Shown here piece by piece: positions 16,110 to 23,035 of a stretch of DNA of 40,248 bases. The notes below the pieces were generated by a model. The model was not told the origin of the DNA. It saw nothing but the letters and a program-made list of their open reading frames with translations, and did no database searches. Within the stretch, counting starts at the first letter, position 1. Each line of letters starts with the position of its first letter. The translations under genes were made by a program, and so were the position numbers. Source of the DNA: Rhodoferax sp. (GTDB lineage: Bacteria; Pseudomonadota; Gammaproteobacteria; Burkholderiales; Burkholderiaceae_C); assembly GCA_025358555.1 (NCBI GenBank), contig JANYJD010000039.1, positions 1 to 40,248 of the forward strand. The letters are read 5' to 3'.

Positions 16110-16679
16110 ATGTCATTCTTTCTTATGCCGACTCCTGTCGCGGCGCGCCGACTTTTTTTGGGCCGCTCGGGCCTGGTGCTTTCCGGCGCCGCAGTTGCTC
16201 TGCTGGCCGGCAACGGGGCGCTGGCCGCAAAAACCGGAGGTGCCAACCCCAAAGATGTGCAAATCCTCAACACCGCGCTGGGTGCTGAACTTGAGGCCAT
16301 TGCGGCCTACCAGCTGGGGGCCGAGAGCAAGCTGCTGGAGAAGCCGGTGCTGGACCTTGCGCTGACGTTCCAGGGCCACCACAAGGAACACGCGGCCGTG
16401 TTGATCCAGACCGTCGAGAAGCTGGGCGGCAAAGCGGTCGTGGCCAAGGCCAAATACAACTTCCCGGTCGATCAGTTGAAGTCGCAGGCGGATGTGCTCC
16501 GGTTCGCAGCCAAGCTGGAGCAGGGCGCGGTCAGTGCCTATCTGGGTGCCGTTCCGCTGTTCGGCAACCGCGACTTGGCCAAGGCGGCTGCAAGCATTCT
16601 GGGCGACGAGGCCATGCACTGGGCGATCCTGCGCCAGGCGCTGGGTGAAGTGCCCGTGCCGTCTGCATTCATGGCCTGA
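16110..16679 (+). CDS. Tat-exported ferritin-like domain protein
   Basis: A 189-residue protein with a twin-arginine signal (ARRLFLGRSGLVLSGAAVALLAG, cleavage near ALAA), followed by a four-helix ferritin-like domain. Candidate metal ligands are visible in the four helices: GAELEAIAAYQLG, FQGHHKEHAAVL, LEQGAVSAYLG and LGDEAMHWAIL, an Glu/ExxH arrangement repeated twice. I chose ATG 16110 because AAGGA lies 7 bases before it; the ORF track starts earlier at 16083 and would bury the Tat signal. Tat export implies folding with cofactor in the cytoplasm. It may store or oxidise iron, or scavenge peroxide, in the periplasm. It is 23 bp after the sigma gene and 2 bp before a cytochrome gene. Confidence 0.85.
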   Translation: MSFFLMPTPVAARRLFLGRSGLVLSGAAVALLAGNGALAAKTGGANPKDVQILNTALGAELEAIAAYQLGAESKLLEKPVLDLALTFQGHHKEHAAVLIQTVEKLGGKAVVAKAKYNFPVDQLKSQADVLRFAAKLEQGAVSAYLGAVPLFGNRDLAKAAASILGDEAMHWAILRQALGEVPVPSAFMA

Positions 16680-16681
16680 CC

Positions 16682-17107
16682 ATGCGATGGCGGCTCGCAG
16701 CCCGTGCACGTGTCGGCGCCTTCTTCGGTGCCTTCGCTGGTGCCTTGGCCCTGGGTGTTCCCGCGTTGGCGCGGGCAGCGCCCGATGCGGTGCACGGCGA
16801 GCAGGTCTACGCCCGTTGCCTGGCCTGCCACGCACTGGCCTATGACCGTGTGGGGCCGCGCCATTGTGGGCTGTTGGGGCGGCGGGCTGGCAGCGTGGCC
16901 GGGTTCAATTACTCGGCGGCGATGAAAAAATCGCGCATCACCTGGAACGACAAGACGCTGGACCGCTTTCTCACCAAGCCGCTCAACATGGTGCCTGGCA
17001 CGGCCATGACCTACGACGGCGTCGCGGACCCGAAGGACCGCGCCGACCTGATTGCTTACCTGAAGCATGCCAATGACTCCCCCGAATGCGCCAAACGGTT
17101 GCATTAA
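16682..17107 (+). CDS. Monoheme cytochrome c (class I, c2-like)
   Basis: A 141-residue periplasmic cytochrome with a signal peptide (about 1-33, ending ALARAAP), heme site CLACH in YARCLACHALAYDRVGP, and the class I features GLLGRRAGSVAGFNYSAAMK, WNDKTLDRFLTKP and probable axial Met in VPGTAMTYDGV. Terminal helix residues RADLIAYLKH match the c2 fold. It starts 2 bp after the ferritin-like gene, so it is co-translated. It likely carries electrons to or from the neighbouring ferritin-like or two-heme proteins; the partner is inference. Confidence 0.9.
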   Translation: MRWRLAARARVGAFFGAFAGALALGVPALARAAPDAVHGEQVYARCLACHALAYDRVGPRHCGLLGRRAGSVAGFNYSAAMKKSRITWNDKTLDRFLTKPLNMVPGTAMTYDGVADPKDRADLIAYLKHANDSPECAKRLH

Positions 17108-17127
17108 CCCACTCAAAAGGAACAGCC

Positions 17128-18338
17128 ATGAACACCCATCCATTATTGGCTGCGGCCATCTCGGCCGCCGTTGCGTCAATTGCAGCGTGTGGTGGTGATT
17201 CCCTCGACAACTCGTCAACCGGACAAGCCGCACTGGTCGCGCAGGGGCAACAGATTTTCCGCTTCGATACCTTTGGCGACGAGACGCAGTGGACCGACAA
17301 GCTGCGTCTGCATGAAACGATCAGCACCAAAGTGGACCCGACGACCGCACTTTCGGTCGGTCTCAAGGTTGATGCCGAGGCGCTGCCGCCGGCCGTGGTG
17401 CAGGGCATTCAAAACAAAACCATCAGTCTGACTGACCCTGCCACCACCGTCGCGCTGATCAAGCTCAATGCCGTGGTCGGCATCAAGGGCACCGTGGAGT
17501 CCGTCAATGGCAAAGACACACTGACGCGAGTCGGCGTGACCTGCGCCCTGTGCCATTCGACGGTTGACAATTCATTCGCGCCGGGTATTGGAAAGCGGCC
17601 TGATGGCTGGCCGAATCTCCAGCTGACTCCGGGGCCATCATTGCCTTGTCGCCGGCGCTGAGCGCCGTGCAAAAGGCGGTCTATAACTCCTGGCGCCCCG
17701 GCAAGTACGACCCGCGCTTCAATCTGGACGGCAAGAACGGCCCCCAGGTCATCCCGCCGGCCTACGGCCTGCAGGGCGTCAACAAGATCATCTCGACCGG
17801 CGACGGAGACGACCTGTCCTACTGGAACCGCTATGTGGGCGTCACCCAGATGGGCGGGCATGGAAACTTTTCCGAGCCACGTACTGGTGTCAACGTCACC
17901 AATGGCACGGACGACCTGATCACCGCCAAGTTGCCGGCCCTGCAGGCCTATCAGCTTTCACTTGAAGCACCGCCGCCACCGGCCGGCAGCTTCGATGCGG
18001 CAGCGGCCGCGCGTGGCAAGCTGGTATTCAACAATGCCGGCACCTGTGTGACTTGCCACAGCGGCGACAAGTTCACCGACGCCAACACGCGGCTGCACCC
18101 GCCCAGTGACGCTGTCAGCGAACCCGAGCCGAACGGCGCGCCCAGCTACGCCTCGCGCAGTGCCACCAAGCAGTACCGGACCGCGCCGCTGGCAGGGCTG
18201 TGGCAGCACGCGCCTTATTTCCACAACGGAACAGCGCCAACTTTGGAAGCGGTGGTACAAACTTACAACACGAAGCGGGCGTTGGGTCTGACGCCTGCTC
18301 AAGCTGCTGATCTGGTCCAGTACCTGAAAACCCTGTGA
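17128..18338 (+). pseudogene. Two-heme cytochrome c lipoprotein, single-base frameshift
   Basis: The protein starts at ATG 17128 (AAAAGGA before it) with a lipoprotein signal (VASIAACGG), then a domain with heme site CALCHSTVDNSFAPG. The frame is lost after NLQLTPG at the GGGG run 17631-17634; adding one G restores GAIIALSPALSAVQKAVYN and the second ORF, which holds FNLDGKNGPQVIPPAYGLQ, the second heme site CVTCHSGDKF and the C-terminal APYFHNGTAPTLEAV. With the base restored the product is about 403 residues and complete. It is therefore either a fresh mutation or a sequencing error. The family is known only as cytochrome c; HNGTAPTLEAV is shared with cytochrome-peroxidase-like proteins. It lies 20 bp after the monoheme cytochrome. 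Confidence 0.85.
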
Positions 18339-18751
18339 CCACTGGTACCTGCAAACACGCGCTCCGCCGCGAGTGCTCGGAAGAAGTCATTGCAGGGGGC
18401 ATTACGCGCAGAGTGTTTTCCCATGCGATGGCAGGCACCGCCACGCTGCTGTTGGTGCATGGCTGTGGTGGTGGAGGTGTTAGCGGCAGCACAGCACCGT
18501 CTGGAACAAGCTGCGGTGCCAGCGGCACGGCGATCTCGCTCAACCACGGTCATGCGTTGGTCATCCCGCTGATGGATCTCGATTCCATGGTTGGCATAAC
18601 TTACAGCAGCCCGGGCTCTGCTGACCATGACCACACCTTGATGCTTGAGGTGGCCCAGTTGCGCCAGTTGAAGGGCGGGGCAAGCGTGACGGTCGAGGCG
18701 TCTGTGCAGTCAGCGCACACTCATGTCTTGACGCTGGCCTGCGTTTCTTGA
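18335..18751 (+). CDS. Tat/lipobox protein with three His-x-His motifs, function unknown
   Basis: A 138-residue protein starting GTG 18335, overlapping the cytochrome stop by GTGA. ITRRVFSHAMAGTATLLLVHGC (about 23-44) is a Tat signal ending in a lipobox Cys44. The mature part carries HGH at 71-73, HDH at 98-100 and HTH at 128-130, each within a beta-strand-like stretch (NHGHALVIP, ADHDHTLMLE, AHTHVLTLAC), plus Cys60 and Cys136 that could form a disulphide. The regular spacing of about 27-30 residues suggests a small beta-sandwich with a His cluster suited to binding Cu, Zn or Ni. I have seen similar small secreted proteins without assigned function. It is the last gene of the sigma-led operon. 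Confidence 0.7.
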   Translation: MTTGTCKHALRRECSEEVIAGGITRRVFSHAMAGTATLLLVHGCGGGGVSGSTAPSGTSCGASGTAISLNHGHALVIPLMDLDSMVGITYSSPGSADHDHTLMLEVAQLRQLKGGASVTVEASVQSAHTHVLTLACVS

Positions 18752-18848
18752 GATCCGGCGCGGTGGAACTCGCTGAAGGAATGCGGATGGAATCTGCATT
18801 GATTCTCCGGACGTCGACGGCGCTGCTGGCCATCGCAGCAGTCGGCAG

Positions 18849-18914
18849 ACCTGCCACAGCGGGGACAAGTTCACCGATGCCAATACGCGGCTGCACCCGC
18901 CCACAGGCGCCGTT
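18849..18914 (+). pseudogene. Fragment of a second two-heme cytochrome c (heme-2 region)
   Basis: One frame reads TCHSGDKFTDANTRLHPPTG, nearly identical to the second heme region of the cytochrome at 17128 (TCHSGDKFTDANTRLHPPSD). Just before it, an out-of-frame signal-peptide-like stretch (18781-18840, MRMESALILRTSTALLAIAA) suggests that another truncated gene start was joined here. The copy is cut on the right at 18915 by an IS5-type relic and resumes at 19289. Confidence 0.8.
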
Positions 18915-19271
18915 AGGGAAACGCAGATTTATTCACCGGATTTGCCAACCTGCATCGCTCCCGAAACGTTAAAGGTAGGTAGTCCACAAAGCCAGGTCAA
19001 GATGAACCCTACAACGCCAAGTCAAATCAGTTTCGCCTTAGCCGAATACGAGGGCAAGAAGAAGATAACGCGGCGGGAGATATTTCTTGGCAAGATGCAG
19101 CAAGTGGTTCCCTGGGGTCAATTGAAAGAAGTCATAGAGCCGCACTACCCCAAGAGCGGCAAACGGGGCCAACGCCCGGGGATTCAGGAGCTTCGCCAGC
19201 TACCGGGCGAGGATTCTGTTTTATTGCGGCAAGCTGGAGATGGGGTGCGGGTGAGGAAGAAATCACAGTGA
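18915..19271 (+). mobile_element. Truncated IS5-family element inside a cytochrome pseudogene
   Basis: The left boundary reads AGGGAAACGCAGATTTATTC, similar to known IS5-type termini. From ATG 19002 the frame gives MNPTTPSQISFALAEYEGKK, RREIFLGKMQQVVPWGQL and VIEPHYPKSGKRG, the standard N-terminus of IS5-family transposases. After about 60 residues the similarity stops, so most of the catalytic domain has been deleted. GAAGAAATCACAG near 19256 weakly resembles the inverse of the left end and may mark the right end. The insertion interrupts a cytochrome gene (18849 and 19289). The 109-residue ORF 18942-19271 is not a functional gene. Confidence 0.78.
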
Positions 19272-19288
19272 AATCAACGAAGAACCAT

Positions 19289-19405
19289 TTTCATAACGGC
19301 ACCGCGCCGGCTTTGGAGGCGGTGGTCCAGACCTACAACACCAAGATGGCGCTGGGTTTGACGGCAACGCAAATGGCGAATTTGACCCAGTACCTCAAGT
19401 CCCTT
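19289..19405 (+). pseudogene. C-terminal fragment of the second two-heme cytochrome c
   Basis: FHNGTAPALEAVVQTYNTKM and LTQYLKSL correspond to the C-terminus of the cytochrome at 17128 (FHNGTAPTLEAVVQTYNTKR, LVQYLKTL). About 35 codons that lie between this part and the heme-2 fragment in the other copy are missing, replaced by the IS5 relic. The original stop is lost and the frame runs on without meaning. Confidence 0.8.
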
Positions 19406-19544
19406 GAAGCATGGGGCCGGATAGGGCGGCGCAAAGCAGGCCATCGGTGGAAATCAGGGATGCAGCGCAAGCTCGCCGCAAATTTCCCCAATCGGGTTGG
19501 GTCGCCTCCCTCTGGCATCGGGAGACCATCCTGGCGCGGCCAGT

Positions 19545-19762
19545 GCCCGCATCCTGACGCCAACCCTGGTGGCAAAGTATTTGTTCAGGACACCGGCTGA
19601 TCAGTTGCGTCCCTACCTTGGCCTGGGCATCACCTACGCCTCGTCCAGGAACATAGAGGCCAACACCAGCGATCCGCTGGTCAATCAACTGGGCGGAACG
19701 TCGGCTTCGCTGAGCCCGTTATGGGCGCCGACGTCGTGATCCGCGTTGGCTACACGTTCTAA
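19545..19762 (+). pseudogene. OmpW-like outer-membrane barrel remnant
   Basis: The frame reads LTPTLVAKYLFRTPADQLRP, YLGLGITYASSRNIEAN, the strand pattern of OmpW/AlkL-type eight-stranded barrels (where TP.TLMA.YHF and PYVGAGINY are usual). A frameshift near 19715 moves to MGADVVIRVGYTF followed by a stop, a normal outer-membrane C-terminus ending in Phe. The N-terminal half is absent. The region between 19406 and 19544 has nothing recognisable. Confidence 0.65.
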
Positions 19763-19810
19763 CGATACAAAAAGAATAGCATCCCGCGCCCTGGCCGTCA
19801 AAGGGATAGA

Positions 19811-20260
19811 TCAAGGGTAGAGCGCAACCTGGCCGCGAATCTCGCCACCCGGGTTGGCGGCGGTGTGCAAATTGACGTACCAATTTCCATTCATCACGGC
19901 ATCCATCTGGGCCGGTGTGAGAGTTGCCGTGCCACGGATCGGGCTTTCCAGGCTGCCTGTAAATGGCAGCGCCACACCGGCGTTTTGTCCCGTCGCCGCC
20001 GGGCCATGGAAGTGCCCTGCGGTCGCCGGGCCGCTCAGGCCGGAATATGTGACGGTCCAGCTCAGCACGCGGGTTGTTTTGTCCAGATTGGCAGAGAGTG
20101 TCCCGCTGCCATTGCTGTTGGAAGCGGGCACTTCGTTGGCACCTGACAGGCGGGCGTTAAGCGTGCTGACGTTCGACGCCATGGGGGACGTGTTGCAGGC
20201 ACTCAGGGCCAGCAGGCTGGCCAGCAAAACGCTGGATGTCAAAGTTCGATAAGGGGTCAT
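19811..20260 (-). CDS. CHRD-domain lipoprotein
   Basis: A 149-residue protein with a lipoprotein signal (LLASLLALSAC, Cys about 22) and a CHRD domain covering most of the rest: LSGANEVPASNSNGSGTLSA, GLSGPATAGHFHGPA and NLHTAANPGGEIRGQV are characteristic. ATG 20260 is chosen over the ORF-track start at 20359 because GGAGATCTAC precedes it and the signal peptide then starts correctly. CHRD was first noted in chordin; in bacteria its role is unknown, though the GHFHGPA and NLHT histidines are conserved. It faces the next gene divergently across 384 bp. Confidence 0.9.
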   Translation of the reverse strand: MTPYRTLTSSVLLASLLALSACNTSPMASNVSTLNARLSGANEVPASNSNGSGTLSANLDKTTRVLSWTVTYSGLSGPATAGHFHGPAATGQNAGVALPFTGSLESPIRGTATLTPAQMDAVMNGNWYVNLHTAANPGGEIRGQVALYP

Positions 20261-20644
20261 GTAGATCTCCAGTGGGTTAAAAATCAGGGTGAACGTGAAT
20301 TGTGCAAGGTGTCGGGCTGGCCGACTGTGCGCTGGCGAACATAGAACCAATTTTTTCATTCACGCGGGTGTTCCCGGTTAGGGTCATTTATGCCGGCCAC
20401 GGTAGTTTCGGCTGCACCGCCTGCAAACGCCCTGACCGCAATTGCACAACCGCATGCGCGACGGCACGCGCTTTTTGGTGGCCGCCGATTCTGCAGACAG
20501 GTCGTAGCCGGGATCGGCATAGCCAGGGCCGGCTTTCTGCGTTGCCAAATATTCTTTTGCGACTGTGTTGGCTAGCGCACAGACGGCCCTCGCATGTGGC
20601 AGGTACCGTGTGCAGCTTGCGTAGTATTTCACCTTGGAGCCTTC
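20261..20644. other. Divergent intergenic region with two imperfect palindromes
   Basis: No gene is supported here. Two diverged relatives of the dispersed TGTGCG palindrome are present: CTGTGCG-CTGG-CGAACA at 20325-20341 and CTGTG...GCTAGC...CACAG at 20563-20582, one near each gene start. A minus-strand 88-codon ORF (20384-20650) shows no recognisable domain. The promoters of both flanking genes should lie in this stretch. Confidence 0.5.
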
Positions 20645-21175
20645 ATGCAAAACTTGGCGACATCCCTGTCACAGCCATCAACGCTGTACCCTGTTTCCCC
20701 GGCCGGATCTGCGCTGCCCAATGCTGCTGGACCGCGCGAATGCACTTGCGCAGAACATGGGACACATGACAGTTCAGATCGCCAGTTTGTGGCGATGCTC
20801 GATGCCTACCGCAACAGTGGTGGCCTGTGCCGGGTGCGTGAATTGCAGGAGGTGTTTGCGCGGTCAACCGACGTGGGCGGGCCAGAGGTTGCTGTGCTTA
20901 ATGGCTGGATCACGCAGCGTGCGGTGATCTGTTTTAACTGGCAGGCCAACGCCTGGCTGCCCTGGTTCCAGTTCGACCGGCTTGGCATGATGCCGTACCC
21001 GCAATTGCGCCCCATATTGCAGGAACTCAATACCGTCTATGACCCATGGGAGATTGGCTGCTGGTTTGCCCGCTCCAACCCCTGGTTGGCCGACTGCACG
21101 CCGGTGGATGCTTTGCTGGCACACCTGCCAGACGTTCTGCAAGCGGCGCGCGCAGAACGCTTCATTGCGCATTGA
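20645..21175 (+). CDS. Hypothetical protein with DUF2384/MbcA-like C-terminus
   Basis: A 176-residue protein; ATG 20645 has GGAGCC before it, so the ORF-track extension from 20594 is unlikely. The N-terminal 40 residues are Ser/Pro-rich and disordered. The middle (about 50-110) resembles a winged-helix segment (LDAYRNSGGLCRVRELQEVF, ... VAVLNGWITQRAVICFNWQA). The end reads MPYPQLRPILQELNTVYDPW, then ARSNPWLADCTPVDALLAHL, which recalls the Xre/MbcA/ParS (DUF2384) domain where an NPWL...TP...L pattern is usual. No RES-domain toxin lies nearby, so if it is an antitoxin relative it is an orphan. Weak assignment. Confidence 0.65.
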   Translation: MQNLATSLSQPSTLYPVSPAGSALPNAAGPRECTCAEHGTHDSSDRQFVAMLDAYRNSGGLCRVRELQEVFARSTDVGGPEVAVLNGWITQRAVICFNWQANAWLPWFQFDRLGMMPYPQLRPILQELNTVYDPWEIGCWFARSNPWLADCTPVDALLAHLPDVLQAARAERFIAH

Positions 21176-21329
21176 GTTCACCTGCAAACCGCTAAACGCG
21201 GCGTCGCGCTGCACAGGCCGGTGCGAATCGACGACCCGCCTTTTTCCTACAGCAGTTAAAACCTGTGTCTGACACCTTGAATGGCCTGCGCCGGTGATGA
21301 TTCAGTGACACAACTTCTGGACCAACGCC

Positions 21330-22331
21330 ATGAGCCCTTCCTATGCTGCGACCGCCGACGAGCTTGAGCGCGCGCACACCCTGTCACCCGCATCCCCCAC
21401 CACGTCTACGCCCACACACTTGGCGCGTGTTGCATTGCAAGGGCCGCCACAGGCCAGTGCCGTGTCGTGGGGCGCCATTCTGGCGGGCGCGGCGGGTGCT
21501 GCGGCCTTGTCTCTTGTTTTGCTGGTGCTTGGGGTGGGGCTGGGCCTGTCTGCGGTGTCGCCTTGGGCGCAGACCGGCGCCAGTGCCAAAACCTTTGGTG
21601 TCTCCACCATTTTGTGGTTCACTTTTACGCAGCTGGTGGCCTCAGCCATGGGCGGCTATCTGGCAGGCCGCCTGCGGACCAAATGGGCATCGACTCCTTC
21701 GGACGAAGTCTACTTCCGCGACACCGCGCACGGCTTTCTGGCTTGGGCCATCGCCTCACTGGCGACAGCGGCACTGCTGACCTCGGTGATCGGCAACATC
21801 GTCGGCAGCGGCGTGCAGGCCGGGGCTTCGGTGGCGGGTGGCGTGGCCAGCACGGCCGTGGTCGCCACAGCGGGCGCGGCCACGTCCGGGATATCCAGCG
21901 AATCAAAGTCTGACAGTGCCAGTGGCCCCATGGCCTATTTTGTGGATTCCCTTTTCCGAAGGGACAGCGGCAGCAGTGCCGCGTTGCCACCCGATGCAAA
22001 TGCGCCGATGCCTTCAACCGCTGAAGTCACCCGAATCCTGATGAACACGATCCGCGCTGGCACGCTTCCTGCCGCAGATGCACGGTACGTGGGCCAACTG
22101 GTTGCGCAGCGCACCGGGCTGTCTCAAGCCGATGCGGAAAAGCGGGTCACGGACACCTACGCCCGCATGCAGGCCAGCTTGAATGAGGCGCAGGCCTCGG
22201 CCAAAGATGCGGCTGACAGCGCCCGCAAGGCGTCTGCCTACTGCGCGCTGTGGCTGTTCATCTCGCTGCTGGCCGGGGCCTTTGTGGCCAGCCTGAGCGC
22301 GACTTGGGGCGGGCGCATGCGCGATTCGTGA
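21330..22331 (+). CDS. Multi-pass membrane protein of unknown function
   Basis: A 333-residue protein with about four to five membrane segments. The first is SWGAILAGAAGAAALSLVLLVLGVGLGLS near 45-75, then WFTFTQLVASAMGGYLAGRL, AHGFLAWAIASLATAALLTS and a C-terminal ALWLFISLLAGAFVASLSATWGGRM. Between them is a soluble part with a helical, Ala-rich DAEKRVTDTYARMQASLNEA. Related proteins are widespread in proteobacteria without assigned role. It heads a run of small membrane and stress-type genes. A TGTCTGACACC motif 64 bp upstream is repeated 99 bp upstream of the gene at 25922. Confidence 0.75.
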   Translation: MSPSYAATADELERAHTLSPASPTTSTPTHLARVALQGPPQASAVSWGAILAGAAGAAALSLVLLVLGVGLGLSAVSPWAQTGASAKTFGVSTILWFTFTQLVASAMGGYLAGRLRTKWASTPSDEVYFRDTAHGFLAWAIASLATAALLTSVIGNIVGSGVQAGASVAGGVASTAVVATAGAATSGISSESKSDSASGPMAYFVDSLFRRDSGSSAALPPDANAPMPSTAEVTRILMNTIRAGTLPAADARYVGQLVAQRTGLSQADAEKRVTDTYARMQASLNEAQASAKDAADSARKASAYCALWLFISLLAGAFVASLSATWGGRMRDS

Positions 22332-22427
22332 ATCTGCCGCTGACCCTCTGCCTGACCCTCCGCCTGACCTGACGCCTCGCCGTTTTCCCGCCAATTTTCT
22401 TCAACCTCCCCATTTCAGGAGACCACC

Positions 22428-22502
22428 ATGCGCTCACTGCTGCTGCTTTTTCTGGGCATCCCGATCCCCATCATCATCCTGATTGCCCTTTTCGTTCGCT
22501 AA
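22428..22502 (+). CDS. 24-residue single-pass membrane peptide
   Basis: MRSLLLLFLGIPIPIIILIA then LFVR and TAA. It is too short for the ORF track but has a good AGGAG 8 bases before ATG and ends immediately before the AAGGAGG of the next gene. Nearly the whole peptide is one hydrophobic helix with Arg at both ends. Very similar tiny peptides occur near stress genes in other proteobacteria; their function is unknown. It is probably co-transcribed with the PNPOx-like gene 12 bp downstream. Confidence 0.7.
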   Translation: MRSLLLLFLGIPIPIIILIALFVR

Positions 22503-22514
22503 GGAGGGTTCCTC

Positions 22515-23030
22515 ATGAAAATTCACGCTCAAAGCTCCGCTGCGCTGACGCAGCTCGGCAAACTGATTGAGGCAATCCCCGTTGCGATGTTCTGCAACCT
22601 GGACGCCGAAGGCACGCTTGTCAGTCGGCCCATGTCGCCGCTGGAGATGGACGTCAACGGCGCGCTCTGGTTTTTCACCGATGTGAACTCGTCCAAGGTC
22701 GAGCAACTGCGCAAAGTCAACCTCAGTTTTGCCGACCCGGCACGCGCCAGCTATGTCTCGCTCGCAGGACATGGCGAGTTGGAGACCGACCAGGCCCACA
22801 TCCAGCAGCTATGGTCGCCGTTCATGAAACCGTGGTTTCCCGATGGCCCTGACTCCGCCAACCTGGCCTTGCTGAAATTTGTGCCAGAGAGCGCTGAGTA
22901 CTGGGATGCGCCGCACAGCAAAATGGTGCGCATGGCGGCCATGGCTGCGTCGGTTGTGGCGGGCAAACCCGTCGGCGTGGGTGACCACGATACATTGACC
23001 GGCCTGTCGCCTGCGACACCGGCCGTCTGA
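22515..23030 (+). CDS. General-stress protein 26-like (PNPOx-fold) protein
   Basis: A 171-residue split-barrel protein of the pyridoxamine-phosphate-oxidase-like superfamily. IEAIPVAMFCNLDAEGTLVS, RPMSPLEMDVNGALWFFTDV and SSKVEQLRKVNLSFADP match the GSP26 branch, which binds FMN or FAD. A strong AAGGAGG lies upstream of ATG 22515. It is not PdxH: length and motifs differ. Likely a flavin-binding protein of the general stress response, in the cytoplasm, linked to the small membrane peptide before it and to the AsmA gene 5 bp after it. Confidence 0.9.
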   Translation: MKIHAQSSAALTQLGKLIEAIPVAMFCNLDAEGTLVSRPMSPLEMDVNGALWFFTDVNSSKVEQLRKVNLSFADPARASYVSLAGHGELETDQAHIQQLWSPFMKPWFPDGPDSANLALLKFVPESAEYWDAPHSKMVRMAAMAASVVAGKPVGVGDHDTLTGLSPATPAV

Positions 23031-23035
23031 CCGGC

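Noticed and set aside
20384-20650. 88-codon minus-strand ORF between the CHRD gene and its neighbour
   Set aside because: Overlaps the likely promoter region and the start of the next gene; Cys/Arg-rich tail with no domain.
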